Below, in pieces: positions 1 through 13,000 of a stretch of DNA of 64,000 nucleotides. Below the pieces are notes generated by a model. That model ran no database searches and had not been told where the DNA came from. It saw nothing but the letters and a program-made list of their open reading frames with translations. Each line of letters starts with the position of its first letter. Positions within the stretch are counted from its first letter, which is position 1. Source of the stretch: Callorhinus ursinus (taxonomy: Eukaryota > Chordata > Mammalia > Carnivora > Otariidae). The DNA lies in NCBI RefSeq assembly GCF_003265705.1, contig NW_020312828.1, forward strand, positions 56,659,701-56,723,700. Direction: 5' to 3'. Both the position numbers and the translations under genes were made by a program.

Positions 1-1415
1 TATTGTCCTGGTAGTAGTCCTGAAACATCCCTGGAATTAATCCCTCTAGGATGCGACTATTTCTTGGCAACATAATGGCTACTGGTTGTCAGAGATTCTC
101 TTAGAAAATAACAAGGTGCCTGACATCTAAGGGAAGAAAATAGAGGGTGACCTTCCATCTAGTATACTGTAACTGATAAATTATTGGTTTTATATAAAAT
201 TATTTTTCCAATGACCTTTAGACAGACTGAAGACCAGGGCTATTTGACTGTATATAGTGTCAACATTGTACCAAGGAATTTGCAAGTAATTCTGTGACAT
301 TTGGAAAAAACCTAGACCAAGTATCTCATTAAAATATCCAAATTGGTTCTATTAACCACTTAAATTCATATGTTAAAATTTACTGTAGGGTTTTTAAATA
401 AATTGTTAAATGTTTAAACATTTATTTTAAAATTTGTTTTAAGTTGGCTTCAAGCAGAGATGGGTAGATAATATGACAGAGATGAAGGAAAAGAAGGGTA
501 CACATCACAAAATCTAAAAATGAGGAATGACTGTATTTTTATGACTAGCAACATACATGAATAATTCTTGGAGTTACATTGCCGTTATCAGAATCAATTA
601 ATGATGTATGAAGTAACTTCTAAATATAAAATGTATGTTCATATATTTTCATATATTAAGTGTATATATACAGTGATCTGATTCAGAAACAGTATAATCA
701 AGACGAAAAAGACAGATGTTGAAATTATTCTTTTTGTTAAACTGTCAATTCACAGATGTTTAGAAAGATACCTGAAGGAGAAATATCAGTATAATTATAA
801 ATAATAGAAATGGCTTGACATCAACAGTATTCCATAAATTATCATAAAAATTTGCAAAAAAATATAAATATATCTCCAGTGGAAAAATAAATAGCATAAA
901 GTAGCAAATTTATGCCCATATTGACTACAAGATTAATTCTAGATTGTATTAAGAAAGATGATCTTTTTTAATGAACAGTTAGTTTTATAATTCAGTATGA
1001 TTGTACTCAAGTTATAGAACGTTTTTTTTCCCATCTTTGAATTGTTTGAACCAAGTGGATCATCAAATAAAAATTCTAATTCATTGAGGTTATATTCTCT
1101 TTTAAAATATTCACTAATAAATATAAATAATGAAGGTGAGTACATACCAGAGCACATGATATTTTTGTTGTTTTGGTTGTACTAAAGATCATTGTCATTA
1201 CTCATAATAAGATATAATATTTTTCTTGAAATAGCATTTTAAATTCTATATGTTATTTTCTGTATGATTTTAAAATAAAAACTGTAGTAGTCAATTTTCA
1301 GTATCAGAAAAAAGTGAAACAATACAAAAACGCTATTTAAGCTTACTTAAAATTTTCATATTAAAAAGTAAATATACAGCAGTTATCACTTACAGTATTG
1401 AAGAAATTATCATAC
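1..1415 (-). other. CSMD3: Intron downstream of sushi 24 exon (partial)
   Basis: AT-rich intronic sequence. I saw no exon and no well-defined repeat, only unremarkable A/T-rich low-complexity stretches. The next CSMD3 exon must lie outside the window. Confidence 0.7.
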
Positions 1416-1595
1416 CTCTACAAGTTGGCATTACCCCACTCCACGTGCCATTAGTTGTACAAGTCCTAATTCTGGAACCGTTCAATTCCATTGTATAGCC
1501 TGGCTGGCACATGTATGAGATATTTTGTCCAACCACATAATCATCTCCATATCTCAGTCCATTGCCTGGTACACCTGGGTCTCCACAACTGATTA
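1416..1595 (-). CDS. CSMD3: CSMD3 exon: sushi domain 24
   Basis: This 180-nt exon encodes 60 residues, IISCGDPGVPGNGLRYG to VMPTCR, the most C-terminal module in the window. Cysteines are at 4, 30, 46 and 59, and the core tryptophan is at 52. It is the most glycosylation-prone module here, with sequons at N25 (NIS), N39 (NGS) and N49 (NGT). The acceptor is cctgatag and the donor gtatga. The last base of the exon begins the alanine codon of the next module, which lies beyond the window edge together with the remaining three sushi domains. Confidence 0.96.
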
Positions 1596-2065
1596 CTATC
1601 AGGATTGGATTAGAAGAGCAGATGGTTAATGTGCCATTTAATGGAGAGAGGTAGTAAGCATATGGCATACTTAATATTTAAGTAGGGAAAATTAGTTATC
1701 ATGTTCATTTTTAATCATAAAACGTAAGCATATTGAAACCACACACTGGCAATTCCTGATTATAATCAGGTATGCTTATTACAAATTCTATGCATATGGT
1801 TCAGAAACTGTCATTTAGACTCTGAAGAGGTTAGGTTAATAAACTAGTATACTGCAAGGAACTCTGATTCAGTAACCTCTTTTAATCCACCTTAGGGGAT
1901 CATGGAGAAGTTATCCCATAGAATCTAGAATCAAGATTTCTAATATAACATTTGAAATCTATGTATTCCCATATATGGTGACTGAAATCTCTAATTTATC
2001 AGGCTCGGTGGACTGAGAGCATATTATCAGCATAGTGTCACTCAGCTGGATATTATAATAGTTTT

Positions 2066-2268
2066 TTTTTTTTGAGAGAGTGTGGGTATAAGCACAAGTG
2101 GAAGATGGGGGGGGATGTAGGAGGAGCAAAGGGAGAGAGAGAATCTCAAGCAGGTTCCACACCCAGTGCAGAGTCTGACTCAGGGCTGGATCTCCTGATC
2201 CTGAGATCATGCCCTGAGCCAAAATCAAGAGCCAGATGCCTAACCAAATGAGGCACCCTGGCAACCCC
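2066..2268 (-). mobile_element. Degraded Can-SINE
   Basis: T-rich tract and GA-rich stretch, then ccacacccagtgcagagtct, gatcctgagatcatg and gaggcaccctgg. This is the reverse complement of a tRNA-derived carnivoran SINE. Imperfect flanking repeats ataatagttttt and atcatagttttt support a target-site duplication. Confidence 0.8.
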
Positions 2269-2339
2269 ATCATAGTTTTTAATTAAAATAATGCTAGGTT
2301 CAAAAAGAATACTTCCTATTGAATAAATGAAAGAATGAA

Positions 2340-2990
2340 TAGGTTATAAAATATGAATCTATTACATGCAGGGCAGGATACATGATCTGTGGCAATGAAA
2401 ATGCCATAGCTAGGGACAGAGAAATCAATTTGGCATTTTCACCAACTCATTGCCAACTCAAGTGAAAGAATGACCCCTAAGAAATTGCAACCTCCACTCT
2501 GGGAGGCATTTACTTTCTGCATTGGGGATCAGTGAGAAGCTTACATAAAGTTTTTACTAAATATGCCTTGTTGTTGCCAGCCCAAGACAGGGAGAGCTGC
2601 TGCCCTGTTCTGTTTTAAGACTCTATAAATATACCCAACTCCTATCTATTTCATGCTTGCACCCAGGCCCCCACAAAGGGGTGGAAGACAACTACAACGT
2701 GAACCTCCCTCTGTTGATGACACTATGGACTAGCTGGGCAGAGAACATCAGTGGCCCCAGAGTAGGAGTGGGAATGGGGAGGTCAGGCAAGGCCAGGGAA
2801 AGCTCATGGTAGGGGGTGAATGGCCTATAACCCATTCTAGGAAGACAGGGAGGCAGAGAGGCTGACTGTGCATGAGCAGAGGCTCCAAGCCCTCAGCACA
2901 TGCTCCACTGTCCCAGTAGACTTCACTTACAAAATACAAATTTAAAGTTGAAATTAAGAATTTTAAGACAGCAAACACAGAGCATTACAC
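2340..2990. other. Unclassified GC-richer block
   Basis: A 0.65 kb block with a possible TATA-like segment (gactctataaatatacccaa) and GC-rich flanks. This could be an old LTR, but no family or target-site duplication is recognised. Confidence 0.4.
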
Positions 2991-4570
2991 CCCAGCACTG
3001 GACCTTTTTGCGCATGAGGTTCTATCAACTTTAGTAGCTCATAAAGTTAGCTCTGGTTACATACATAACATTATCATTTAGAATGCCACACCAAAAGTTT
3101 CAGAAAGACTTGAGACAGCAGAGAAAAGAGAAATAATTTTAAATATGATATTTAATAATAAGGCATAACAAAGATTATATATAAGCCACAAAAGCATTTG
3201 CTGTTTTGAGGTACATGATTTAAGCTTGCTTTGGGCAAGGCATTGTCTAAAAGCTTTCCAGCAACTAAGAGAAAAAAGGAAAATACAGAAGGTTACACTA
3301 TTTATTTTCTGGAGATTAAAAAAAAATGGGGTTACTTGCCTTTTAGTATCTTTTTTTTTTCCTTTCCTTTTAAATCTTTTTGTTCATAAGAGGGTAAATA
3401 ATTTCATCAGGTAAATCTGGGCTATATTCTCTCATTTTTACTTGTAATTAATTCTTCAGCAAAGACTCCCTGATCATCTCATAGTTGCCACCAGGATGAG
3501 GGATCAGATTAGAGAAGTATTTTGGAGATCTAGGGTCAAAGACTAAAAGTAGATTAAGGTATGGAAGACCTTAATAGCACTTCAATTACATTGTATTTAT
3601 TAATTTACCATTAAAAATTATGAATGTCAAAATTTCTTTCATATTATTCTAATCTGCTAAGCCTAAGAAGTTTTAAGAATATGAATAATGGCATTTAAAT
3701 TCAAGAACAATATTCAGGGCACTTCACCTGATAATCCTCAGAGCCCTGGAGACAGTTTGCTGAAATCACACTCATTGAGTGTTTCTGTCTGACTCCTAAT
3801 AAGAATTTTGCATACAGGATAATTTTTGTTCTTTTAATTATTGCAGAGGAAACATTTTTTTTTTTAAGTTACACAACCGAGTTGAATAGGAAATCAAATC
3901 CTGCTTATTTACCAGGAATGCCGTTTTGAAACTTGTTTTGAAATTCTGTTTTAAAATTTACAACTATATCAAAGTGAGTATTAAGCCTTCCATTTATTTT
4001 GTTTCATTTTACCTTCTATCTTATTCTATTTTTAACCTACATCCCAGTTAAGAAGAGGGAAATTAAAAAGCACACCTACAAACTGTTGTTTTCTAGGTAA
4101 CAGTTTGCCGACTGAGACCGAACCCTGGCAAGAAAGCAGAGCTAACCTGATCCTAAGGCACAATGAGCTGAGATGCAGCCAAGGAAAGAGAGGACACAGG
4201 GGTTATTTTACAAAGAGGCACCGAGAGAGAGTTTGCACATTGTGGCAGCATCATGAATGAAATGCCTGACAACTACAGCTTCACAAGGATTTGTTTTGGT
4301 GGCTTCCTGGGGAACCAAAGGTCAGTCAAAGAGACAGTTTCCAATAGCAATAGTCTCTGTAAACAGCACCTGCTCCACACACTTCAATTCATTTACCACC
4401 AGTTTGTTTTTGGCAACAAAAAAGAGGCTTTTGGTCTTTTCGGGCAAAACCTTAGAATAGTGGGTCTTCAGGGTTTTACCCTAAAATTCAGAGACATCAG
4501 TGCATGACAACGGAATGCTGTGCTTCATTGCAAGAAAAATTTTTTCAAAGGTCACCAAAACCCCTAAGTT

Positions 4571-4610
4571 CACACGCGCGCACATGCGCGCTCACACACA
4601 GACACACACC
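4571..4610. repeat. Alternating CA/CG tract
   Basis: cacacgcgcgcacatgcgcg followed by a CA-rich stretch. It concentrates several CpG dinucleotides in a CpG-poor region and alternates purine and pyrimidine. Confidence 0.9.
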
Positions 4611-4800
4611 AATAAACTCCAGGAAGATGATTATCTTGTCTCTTTTCTACATTGTTATATTTTCAGGGCTGAGTCTAGTGCATCACTCATTATAAAAGAT
4701 TAAGTAAATATTTGTTTAAAGAATAAATATGTGAATGATATGTAAAGAATGATTAGCTAAAATTCTCAAAAAATATACATTGTTTTAAAGGTTTGACTTT

Positions 4801-5003
4801 GGGGCGCCTGGGTGGCTCAGTTGGTTAAGCGACTGCCTTCGGCTCAGGTCATGCTCCTGGAGTCCCGGAATCGAGTCCCGCATCGGGCTCCCTGCTCAGC
4901 AGGGAGTCTGCTTCTCCCTCTGACCCTCTTCCCTCTCATGCTCTCTCTCTCTCATTCTCTCTCTCAAATAAATAAATAAAATCTTAAAAAAAATTAAAAA
5001 AAT
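4801..5003 (+). mobile_element. Young Can-SINE (arctoid type)
   Basis: Full-length tRNA-Lys-derived SINE from ggggcgcctgggtggctcag to an A-rich tail, including A-box-like and B-box-like regions, a CT-rich part and the aaataaataaataaaatctt tail. An exact 14-bp target-site duplication, aaaggtttgacttt, flanks it at 4787-4800 and 5004-5017. Confidence 0.96.
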
Positions 5004-5636
5004 AAAGGTTTGACTTTGTTTTTCTGGGAGACTTTTTTCTTATTAGCTTCTATCATGCCATTGAAGCCTCAGATTCATTTATCACTGGATCTGACTGAGT
5101 ATGCTGTCCTTGGCCCAAACGACAAGACCTGCCAGATACAGGGCATTAATCATTTTGGAAGGAATCCTAGTGGGTTAAAAAAAAATTCCAAGAAACAAAT
5201 GAATGTATTTCTTTTTAGCACTGAAAGCCAATCCTTACTGCGCTTGACAAGCCCTGTCCTGATGCAGATTGTATCTTCTTCCCAAAATACTACATGCACT
5301 ATGTGCCTTAGGTATCAGAGGTGGTTCTGCCTGTTAAGACATCAAAAGGTAAGGATCCTATACTACATTTTTAAATGAGTATTTACTTGTGCTTCATTTT
5401 TAGATATCTTCTCTCATTCTGAACATCACAGAAAAGAACTTCACCAAATTTTATAATCAGAGTACTTTTATGAGCTTCTTGGTATTACGGTAAATATCTT
5501 TTCCTTCCAACTTGGTTTAATTCCATGGATGTTTCTCAACATAATTCCTCTGCCAAAGTGTGTGTGATGTTTGGCTGCATGACCTTGATCTCATGATATA
5601 TTCTTTTACCTACTCAAGTCAAAAGTAGTTTATATA

Positions 5637-5829
5637 GGGGCACCTGGGTGGCTCAGTTGGTTAAGCGACTGCCTTCGGCTCAGGTCATGATCCTGGAGTC
5701 CCAGGATCGAGTCCCGCATCGGGCTCCCTGTTCAGTGGGGAGTCTGCTTCTCCCTCTGACCCTCTTCCCTCTCATGCTCTCTATCTCTCCTTCTCCCTCT
5801 CTCAAATAAATAAATAAAATCTTAAAAAT
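5637..5829 (+). mobile_element. Young Can-SINE (arctoid type)
   Basis: Same subfamily and orientation as the copy about 0.8 kb upstream. The flanking duplication aaaagtagtttatata / aaaagtagtttatgta differs by one base in 16, so the insertion is recent but not brand new. Confidence 0.96.
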
Positions 5830-6199
5830 AAAAGTAGTTTATGTAGGGGAAGCTTAACGCTCCAGAACTGGCAGTGGGTTCAATAAGGACCTGTCTGGAG
5901 AAGAGGGAAAGAGTTCTTGTTCATGAGGCATCTTATAGAGAAAGATTAATTAAATATGCAATTTCTCAATTCATTTATAATCTTAATATGGCTGAATATT
6001 AGCAGGTAGAATTGATATGAGGGAAATTTCACCCTTTTACCAACATTTCTACTCTGGCTAGATATGGAAGGGGGAGAAAGGGGGCAATACCATTATTAAA
6101 TTATGTTTATTCCAAAAGTATTTCCAAAAATCATTAAAATGAACAAGGCAAAGTTACCCATGAGATTGAACTGTGTTTTTTTTTAAGAACAGAAATGGA

Positions 6200-6226
6200 A
6201 TGTGTGTGTGTGTGTGTGTGTGTGTT
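6200..6226. repeat. (TG)n microsatellite
   Basis: About 13 consecutive TG units, likely length-polymorphic. Confidence 0.95.
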
Positions 6227-8381
6227 TCTACTGGCCAGTCAAACAAATGAAGGTACATTTGCAAAATCACCCTGGTGGAAAATACTCAAAAGGGTGAAAC
6301 CGCTTGGAATACTGATGCTATTTTACTGGCCTATGAAATATTAGAGACCAGAGACCTTACTTACTGGACTCTTTATTCTCAGTTCCTAGGAAAGTACCCA
6401 AAGATAATGGATTTTATGTAAATGATTTTTTATTAACTGAATCCGTAAGTAGTCCAATTACCTAATATAACCACATTTCTGTATTTTTAGATAAAAAATA
6501 AACTGCTATAAGCTAAAAAATAAAATTATATTCTAAAAATTAAATCACCACTCTGATTTTCACTTGCAGGAGGAACTAGTTTCCTAAAGATAAGCCCAGG
6601 AACAAAACAGAGTGACCAAAATTTTATTTTAAAAAAAGTAGAAAAAATCCAAATAGAATTTAATTTTTTTTATTTTACTTTCACCATAACATTGTAAATG
6701 GATAATTCATTCACCTATATTTTAAGGGCTTTATTAATTTCCTCAAGGGTCTCTGTTAATTCATATTCAAATCATCCTATATTGAAACATTTATCATATT
6801 GTCTGTCTTAGTGATTTTGTCTCTTTCAGTTGATATTATTCCAATTCTAGCAGATCCACTTTGTCATTGATTATGTATATGATTCAACACTAGCTTGATT
6901 CACATTTCCTTTGACACATCACATCAAAATATTTCATCTCTTGCAAGATTTGCAGATTTATTAACATATATTTGCACTGTATGTTTGGACATTCATCTTG
7001 AGACAAACAATAAAATTATTAACAAGATATATAGAGGAAATTGTAATTTTAAGCAGAAAGGATTGTTTAACAAAAATAAATCTTACAAGTGGTCAACTCA
7101 TTAAGAGATGCTATAACTCTGTAGAACTCAAATTGGTAAATGCAGAAAAATTGAAAAAAATTAGAGAAGAGTAGGCTATAAATTAATGAAACAATTCCAT
7201 ATGCATTATAAGTAATGTCTTACATTTATGCCTTGTCAAATATACTTGACCATTCTAGTGAAGATAGAAAATAAAGCAAGAAAACAAAGAGGAGGAAAAA
7301 TACAAAAGGAGGGAATGAGATGAACTTGAGAAAGTTGCTTCTTAGGTCAAATAGACATGTTTAAGTCTTAGATCCTATATATACGAACTGTGTTACCATG
7401 AGGAAGACACTTGTGTTTCCTCTGTAAGTTACCATTTCTTCAAAAGTGAAACAGAAAGTCTAATGGTATTTATTTCATAGATCTGTTATTAGAAGTGAGA
7501 GAATTTGTGTACTTAGCACAAATCCTAATGACCAATAAACACTCAATGATAGATATTATTCTTTATGAGTAAAAATAACAATTTGATTGGAAAGAAAAAA
7601 AAGGAAGTTTTGTTTTGTTTAGGTGGGTTTGCCAAAAACTGCTGGTTTGGTTTGGAAATTTAGTTCAGGCATTTTAAATTTTCTTTATACATAATTTAAT
7701 TCATTTCAAATTCTTATTTAGGTCCTCATGTTTAGATGCTAAAAAAAAGTGCCTACAAAAGGCAATTATATTAAATCAAATTTTATTATAAATATTTATT
7801 ATTTGAACTTAATCTTTCTGGTATATATAGGAAATAATTAAATTGAAAGGAAAATTCCATCCATGTATGGGTAGAAATAACTGTTCAGCAGTGGGTTCTG
7901 ACAGTAGTCCGTCAATTAAATAATTTGGTACCTCAGTTTCCTGATCTACACATGTGAGTCTATGATACAATCTCTTCCAGGTCCAAAATTACATGGTTCT
8001 TTCAATAATGTGTTTAAATGGACTTCCACTGCAAATTAATGAGAAGAAATCTAAGACAATGGTTCTAATTCAGTTCGATCGCCACATATAAGCATTATGA
8101 ATATGTTAGATTCTTTAATTATAGAAGTTTAGCCCATTTTAATTTCCATTGAAACCTCTCTCTGTGCTCCTCTTTTAGGGATATTTTTGTTTTTGCTTTT
8201 GGTTTGGATTGCTACTGGGCTATTGGCACTTTTTTGCCTATAAAATGAGTCAACTGTTACAAATTCTCAGTTTTTAATTTAATAGTGATTCATCATTTAA
8301 AAGCTAAGGCTTGAAATACCTTAATTAACACAATGTTTCTCCTTGAAGAACTGACATAAGGAAAGAAACTTTATTTATATA

Positions 8382-8840
8382 TTTTTTTAATTTTTTATTG
8401 TTATGTTAATCACCATATATTACATCATTTGTTTTTGATGTAGTGTTCCATGATTCATTGTTTGTGCATAACACCCAGTGCTCCATGCAGAATGTGCCCT
8501 CTTTAATACCCATCACCAGGCTAACCCATCCCCCTACCCTCCTCCCCTCTAGAACCCTCAGTTTGTTTTTCAGAGTCCATCATCTCTCATGGTTCGTCTC
8601 CCCCTCTGACTTACTCCCCTTCATTCTTCCTCTCCTGTTATCTTCTTCTTTTTCTTTTTTCTTAAAATATGTTGCATTATTTGTTTCAGAAGTACAGATC
8701 TGTGATTCAACAGTCTTGCACAATTCACAGCGCTCACCGTAGCACATACCCTCCCCAATGTCTATCACCCAGCCACCCCATCCCTCCCACCCCCAACCAC
8801 TCCAGTAACACTCAGTTTGTTCCTGATATTAAGATTGTTA
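8382..8840 (-). mobile_element. Carnivoran L1 3' end, reverse orientation
   Basis: Contains the reverse complement of the shared L1 3' UTR: caccatatattacatcattt, gtgttccatgattcattg, cataacacccagtgctcc and ctctttaatacccatcacca. It is followed by a second block with cagaagtacagatctgtgat and cagcgctcaccgtagc. The open frames here are non-coding UTR. Confidence 0.9.
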
Positions 8841-9639
8841 TTTGTAACCAATCTGTCTTGAATGATTTTAAACTTGATTTAAAATTTCCAGGGAAAAACG
8901 AAGACAATTCAATTAAACGCAATTTGCAGTCTCAAAAACTGGAGTGTGTTTATTTATCTTTACTAAAATTGGAAAGCATCTTAAATAAAAGACTTAGGTA
9001 TTTATCCTTGACTAAATTAAATTGTTATTCTTTGTGGGGGGAAAAAAGATGTGTTATTCAGCTGATTTCCTTTAGTCTGAATATACTCATTATTTCAGTC
9101 TTTTTGATAACTGTATATTAAATGCATACTATCTTCCAGAAACTATGAGCCCTGTTACCTACAAAATTACCAGCCCTTTTGACAAGCGTTTTAAAATGGA
9201 ATGAAATTATAAGTCATGTAAACTCATAGTTAAAATAAAACTCAAATGAGATATTTCAGTCAACCAACAAGTAATTACTTAGTTACTCTTGTATATTCAG
9301 TTCTGTGCTCCACCCTAGAAAGTCACTGAGTTAAATAGATCTGGTTACTACTGCCCTATGAAGTTTATGGTTTAGCAGTATAAGCTATTGCCATTGGCGG
9401 GGTGGGGAGGAGTTATACAGCCTGGAGAGATCCCTTTTAGCTAAAAGGGATATGAGGAAAAATGTCTTGAGAAGGCTTAACCAAATGTGTCATTTGAACT
9501 GATGATTAAAAGATAGCAGGATACAGTTACAAAGGCTCAAACGGGGTAGTATAGTATGGAAACAGTAAAGCATATTTGCTAATTGTTAGATTTTTCAGTA
9601 TCACAAAAAAATGAGACATTTGCAAGGTAAGCAAAAGGA

Positions 9640-10560
9640 TTTCTTTCCTTCAAAGTGGAGAAATCAGGGAGAATTTATTCTCCATTTGACACAACCAGAA
9701 AAAAAAAAAAAAAGGAAAGAAAAACAAGGTCATCAGGCAGCAAAGCACAGAGGCACAGTGATCCCGGAGAGACAGAAAACAAATGAGTCCTGCAATTGCC
9801 CCATCTTATGCCTTAAGAGAATTTTCAGGCTTTGGTACAGGAAGAAAAACCCCATGTGCAGCCCAACTGACTCGCTGAGTTGAAAACGTGGATCTGAGAG
9901 TCAGGAGACAACAAAATGGATAGAGTTTGAGAGAGAGTACCAGAGAGGACATGCACAGAAAACAAGAGGGATCTAGGGAGAGAGCTCCTTGAGTATTCAT
10001 CAAAATTCATCAAGTCTGTGAGGATCTGCCCAAGGTCGGGTAAAGAATTACCCAAAAGATTAGAATTAACAATATCTGGGGCTGACATAGGGCCAGGAAA
10101 ATTACTTTTTCCTGACTCCAATCAACAACTGGCAAGTGTTTTGCTATTATAGATGTGGCTAATACGTTCTATTCAGCACTTATTTCAATAGTGTCCTAGC
10201 CATAGTCTTCCGTCAACTTTGAAGAGACACAATACACATGAGGCACCTCAACAGCCCGGTCATTGTGCACAATCTTTACAGGCAAGATAGTAACCATGAG
10301 CGGCTTTCTCCAGGTACACAGATAGGACATGACATGACTTTGATGGCATCCTCCTCTGGGGTGATTCATTTGAGCCAGTCACTCAGGAAATACAAATACT
10401 CACAAAAGGGCTTAATTATTAAAAGGAATGACTCATTGGTCCACACACAGTATATAAGGCTTATCTTTTCAGTTAAATTTCTGGGAACTATGAGGTCAGC
10501 CAAAGGCTGCTCCACCACTGACACTGTTAAGAATAACCAATGACCTTTGCCACAGCATAA
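9640..10560. other. Unclassified GC-richer block
   Basis: About 0.9 kb that is richer in GC than the surrounding intron, with several overlapping short frames on both strands but no recognised protein. It could be an ancient LTR element; I cannot assign it. Confidence 0.4.
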
Positions 10561-11009
10561 TGTTAAAAAGGAAAAAAAAAAGCCCAATACCTTTTTGAGT
10601 CTTGGAAATGACATGTTCCTCATTTATAAATTTTAAAAACCAAGTCAGTTATTGATGTGTGTTAGATTGTCAAAATAAAATTGTTTTCTTTGTATATTTA
10701 ATCTGGATTACACCTGATAATTAATCTCTGTTCTTAAAAAAACTATTGTATTACATTTAACAGCACTGATTTTCTGTGATTCCTCTTTCCTCTGCCAATT
10801 GCTCTACCTTGGTAAGTCAACGGATTCTTAAGGTCACTAGTGTGCCTTCTAACTAAAACACAACTACCATCTTTTAATTGGAAAGACAATACCAATATTC
10901 ACAACCATGCCTGGTTTGATTAATTTACAAAACACACACATACACGTTTATATACTCAAATATTTTTCATATAACTAGTGATCGTTTAGAATAAGAAGAA
11001 GAAACCTAC

Positions 11010-11186
11010 TTGTACAGTTAGGCAAAGTTCCAGACCATGTTCCATTGGCTGTGCACTGTCTAACAGAAGGTCCAGAAAGGATATATCCCTCCATACAGGA
11101 ATAAATAACTGAACTGGAAAACGTGGTGCCATCAATCCGAAAGACTTTTCCATTGGCTGTCGTTCCTGGGTTGCCACACTGTACAG
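11010..11186 (-). CDS. CSMD3: CSMD3 exon: sushi domain 23
   Basis: This 177-nt exon encodes 59 residues, [17 protein letters not shown] to TLPNCT. Cysteines are at 4, 31, 45 and 58, with the core tryptophan at 51. It carries an NGT sequon at N48 and an N-C-T sequon at N57. The strand before the second cysteine reads [11 protein letters not shown]. The acceptor is tttatag and the donor gtaggt. It is followed by the largest complete intron in the window, 9.4 kb. Confidence 0.96.
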
Positions 11187-11460
11187 CTATAAACAAAACA
11201 GGTCAGAAGATATATTAAAAATGGTTTTAGAATTCCTCTCACAAAAAATTAGGGACTAAATGATTGTTTCGAATTATCCAAAGGAGCTAGAAAATCTTCT
11301 GCAATAAGCATTAAATTATCTTTTATAAATAGTTGAAATTCAAGATGAATTTATATTGGTTCTATTAGATTAATTACTGGGGTGCAAATCATATAACAGA
11401 TTTTTTTAAGACTTTTGTTAGTAACTTTGGTAAAAACTTTACAAAATAAAGTAATTATTT

Positions 11461-11651
11461 TTTTAAAGATTTTATTTATTTATTTGAGAGAGAGAGAATG
11501 AGAGATAGAGAGCACGAGAGGGAAGAGGGTCAGAGGGAGAAGCAGACTCCCTGCCGAGCAGGGAGCCCAATGTGGGACTTGATCCCTGGACTCCAGGATC
11601 ATGACCTGAGCCAAAGGCAGTCGCTCAACCAACTGAGCCACGCAGGCGCCC
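11461..11651 (-). mobile_element. Can-SINE, reverse orientation
   Basis: Reads as T-rich tail, GA-rich tract, gagtcagtt-type body and gagccacgcaggcgcc head, the reverse complement of the arctoid SINE. An exact 14-bp duplication, taaagtaattattt, lies at 11447-11460 and 11652-11665. Confidence 0.96.
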
Positions 11652-12565
11652 TAAAGTAATTATTTGAATATTGCCTTTGGGTACTACAAAATCTTCCAAA
11701 GAAGGATTGTAAGAGTGGGTCTGCCTAAAAAGCAACTCATGTAAAATTGCAGTAGATGTGAACAAGATGCAACAGAGATTTATTATAATTATACCTCTAG
11801 GAGGATAGATATAAAATAAACAATTTAAGTATTATAAACATCCATGTATATTTTTATTTATGTATGTATATAACTGATTTGCATTACAACTTTATTATCT
11901 CTATTTCTGGGCCAAGGTGTACAAAAAATAAACTGAATAAAAACAAAGTAACTAAATTCTAGGAATGTTTTGCATTAAGTTTGCAACATATCCTAAACAA
12001 AAGTCACAAACACAAATGCCTTATATAATTAATTATTCTGTGTTATGTTTAACTATTTGCCATTAATGCCATAAGTGAGTTTTTAAAAATATCTTAAAAG
12101 CAAGCTTTTGTCAAATGTCATACTAAATTTTGCTGTGATATAAGAAGGTATTTTAGTACTTTACAGAATTTATGGCTTTCTTTATGAATAAGAAATGTAA
12201 TTACAGTTTCAGAAGTACTATCTATATTACTCTCTGCATCTTAAATATTCAATTTTGCCATTCCTTTGTATGTTTGTGTGCATGTGTATGAAGGAAATGT
12301 ACACATTTCATACATATACAACAAAGTCAAGTTCCAGGTAATATTTTCAGGAGAACATATGATATAGTAAACATTTTTATCTCTTGCCAAGAGTAATTAC
12401 TCTCTTCTATATTCATTAGTACCTGCCTAAAAATAACAATCCGGTTGTATTTATTTGTTATGTACCATGACCCTCGACACAACACAAGAAGGATTTGGAA
12501 AGCATTAGCAATATAGTTATCATATACTCTAGTTTATATATCCAACTGTGTACATTGGTCCAAGT

Positions 12566-12828
12566 TTTTAAAAATTCCAATTAGTTAACATACAGTGTAA
12601 TCTTAGTTTCAGGTGTGCAATTTAGTGATTCAACGCTTCCATACAACACCCAGTGCTCATCATAAGTGTTCTCCTTAATCCCCATCCCCCACCTCCTCCT
12701 CTCTGGTAGCCATCAGTTTGTTCTCTATAGCTGAGTCTGTTTCTTGGTTTTCCCCTCTCTTTTTTCCCCCTATGATCATTTGTCTTGTTTCTTAAATTCC
12801 AAATATGAGTAATATCATATGGTATTTT
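12566..12828 (-). mobile_element. L1 3' fragment, reverse orientation
   Basis: Contains aattagttaacatacagtgt, tcaggtgtgcaatttagtga and ccatacaacacccagtgctc, then a pyrimidine-rich stretch. It is related to the other L1 3' ends here but belongs to a different subfamily, and has no poly(A) tail that I can place. Confidence 0.8.
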
Positions 12829-13000
12829 TAAGATAAATTTCTGGAGGTAGAATGCCTGGATAATTTTTAATTTTGAAAAATATTTTTAAACTTTTGAAGT
12901 ATATTTAGAGTCACCCAAATTATTATATGCATGTGTATCAGTAGTGTAAAAAATTTTGTTTGTTTCACACATCTTCTGCAACATCAGGCACCATCATTTT

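Larger units (their letters stand above)
1596..11009 (-). other. CSMD3: Intron between sushi 23 and sushi 24 exons
   Basis: This 9.4 kb intron holds a degraded SINE near 2.1 kb, two young SINEs at 4.8 and 5.6 kb, a TG microsatellite at 6.2 kb and an inverted L1 3' end at 8.4 kb. Three GC-richer blocks (about 2340-2990, 4090-4560 and 9640-10560) are unclassified. The stretches 2990-4090, 5850-6190, 6230-8380, 8830-9640 and 10560-11009 show nothing recognisable. Confidence 0.8.

Noticed and set aside
4801..4880. tRNA-like gene (A and B box)
   Set aside because: It is the tRNA-derived head of a SINE with tail and target-site duplication, as are the similar sequences elsewhere in the window.
5010..5378. 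122-residue open frame on the plus strand followed by a donor-like gtaagg
   Set aside because: It starts within the SINE target-site duplication, has no recognised domain, and its composition is like the surrounding intron. There is no acceptor or partner exon.
8669..9121. 150-residue open frame on the plus strand
   Set aside because: The first part is antisense to an L1 3' UTR and the rest is AT-rich intron. It has no recognisable domain.
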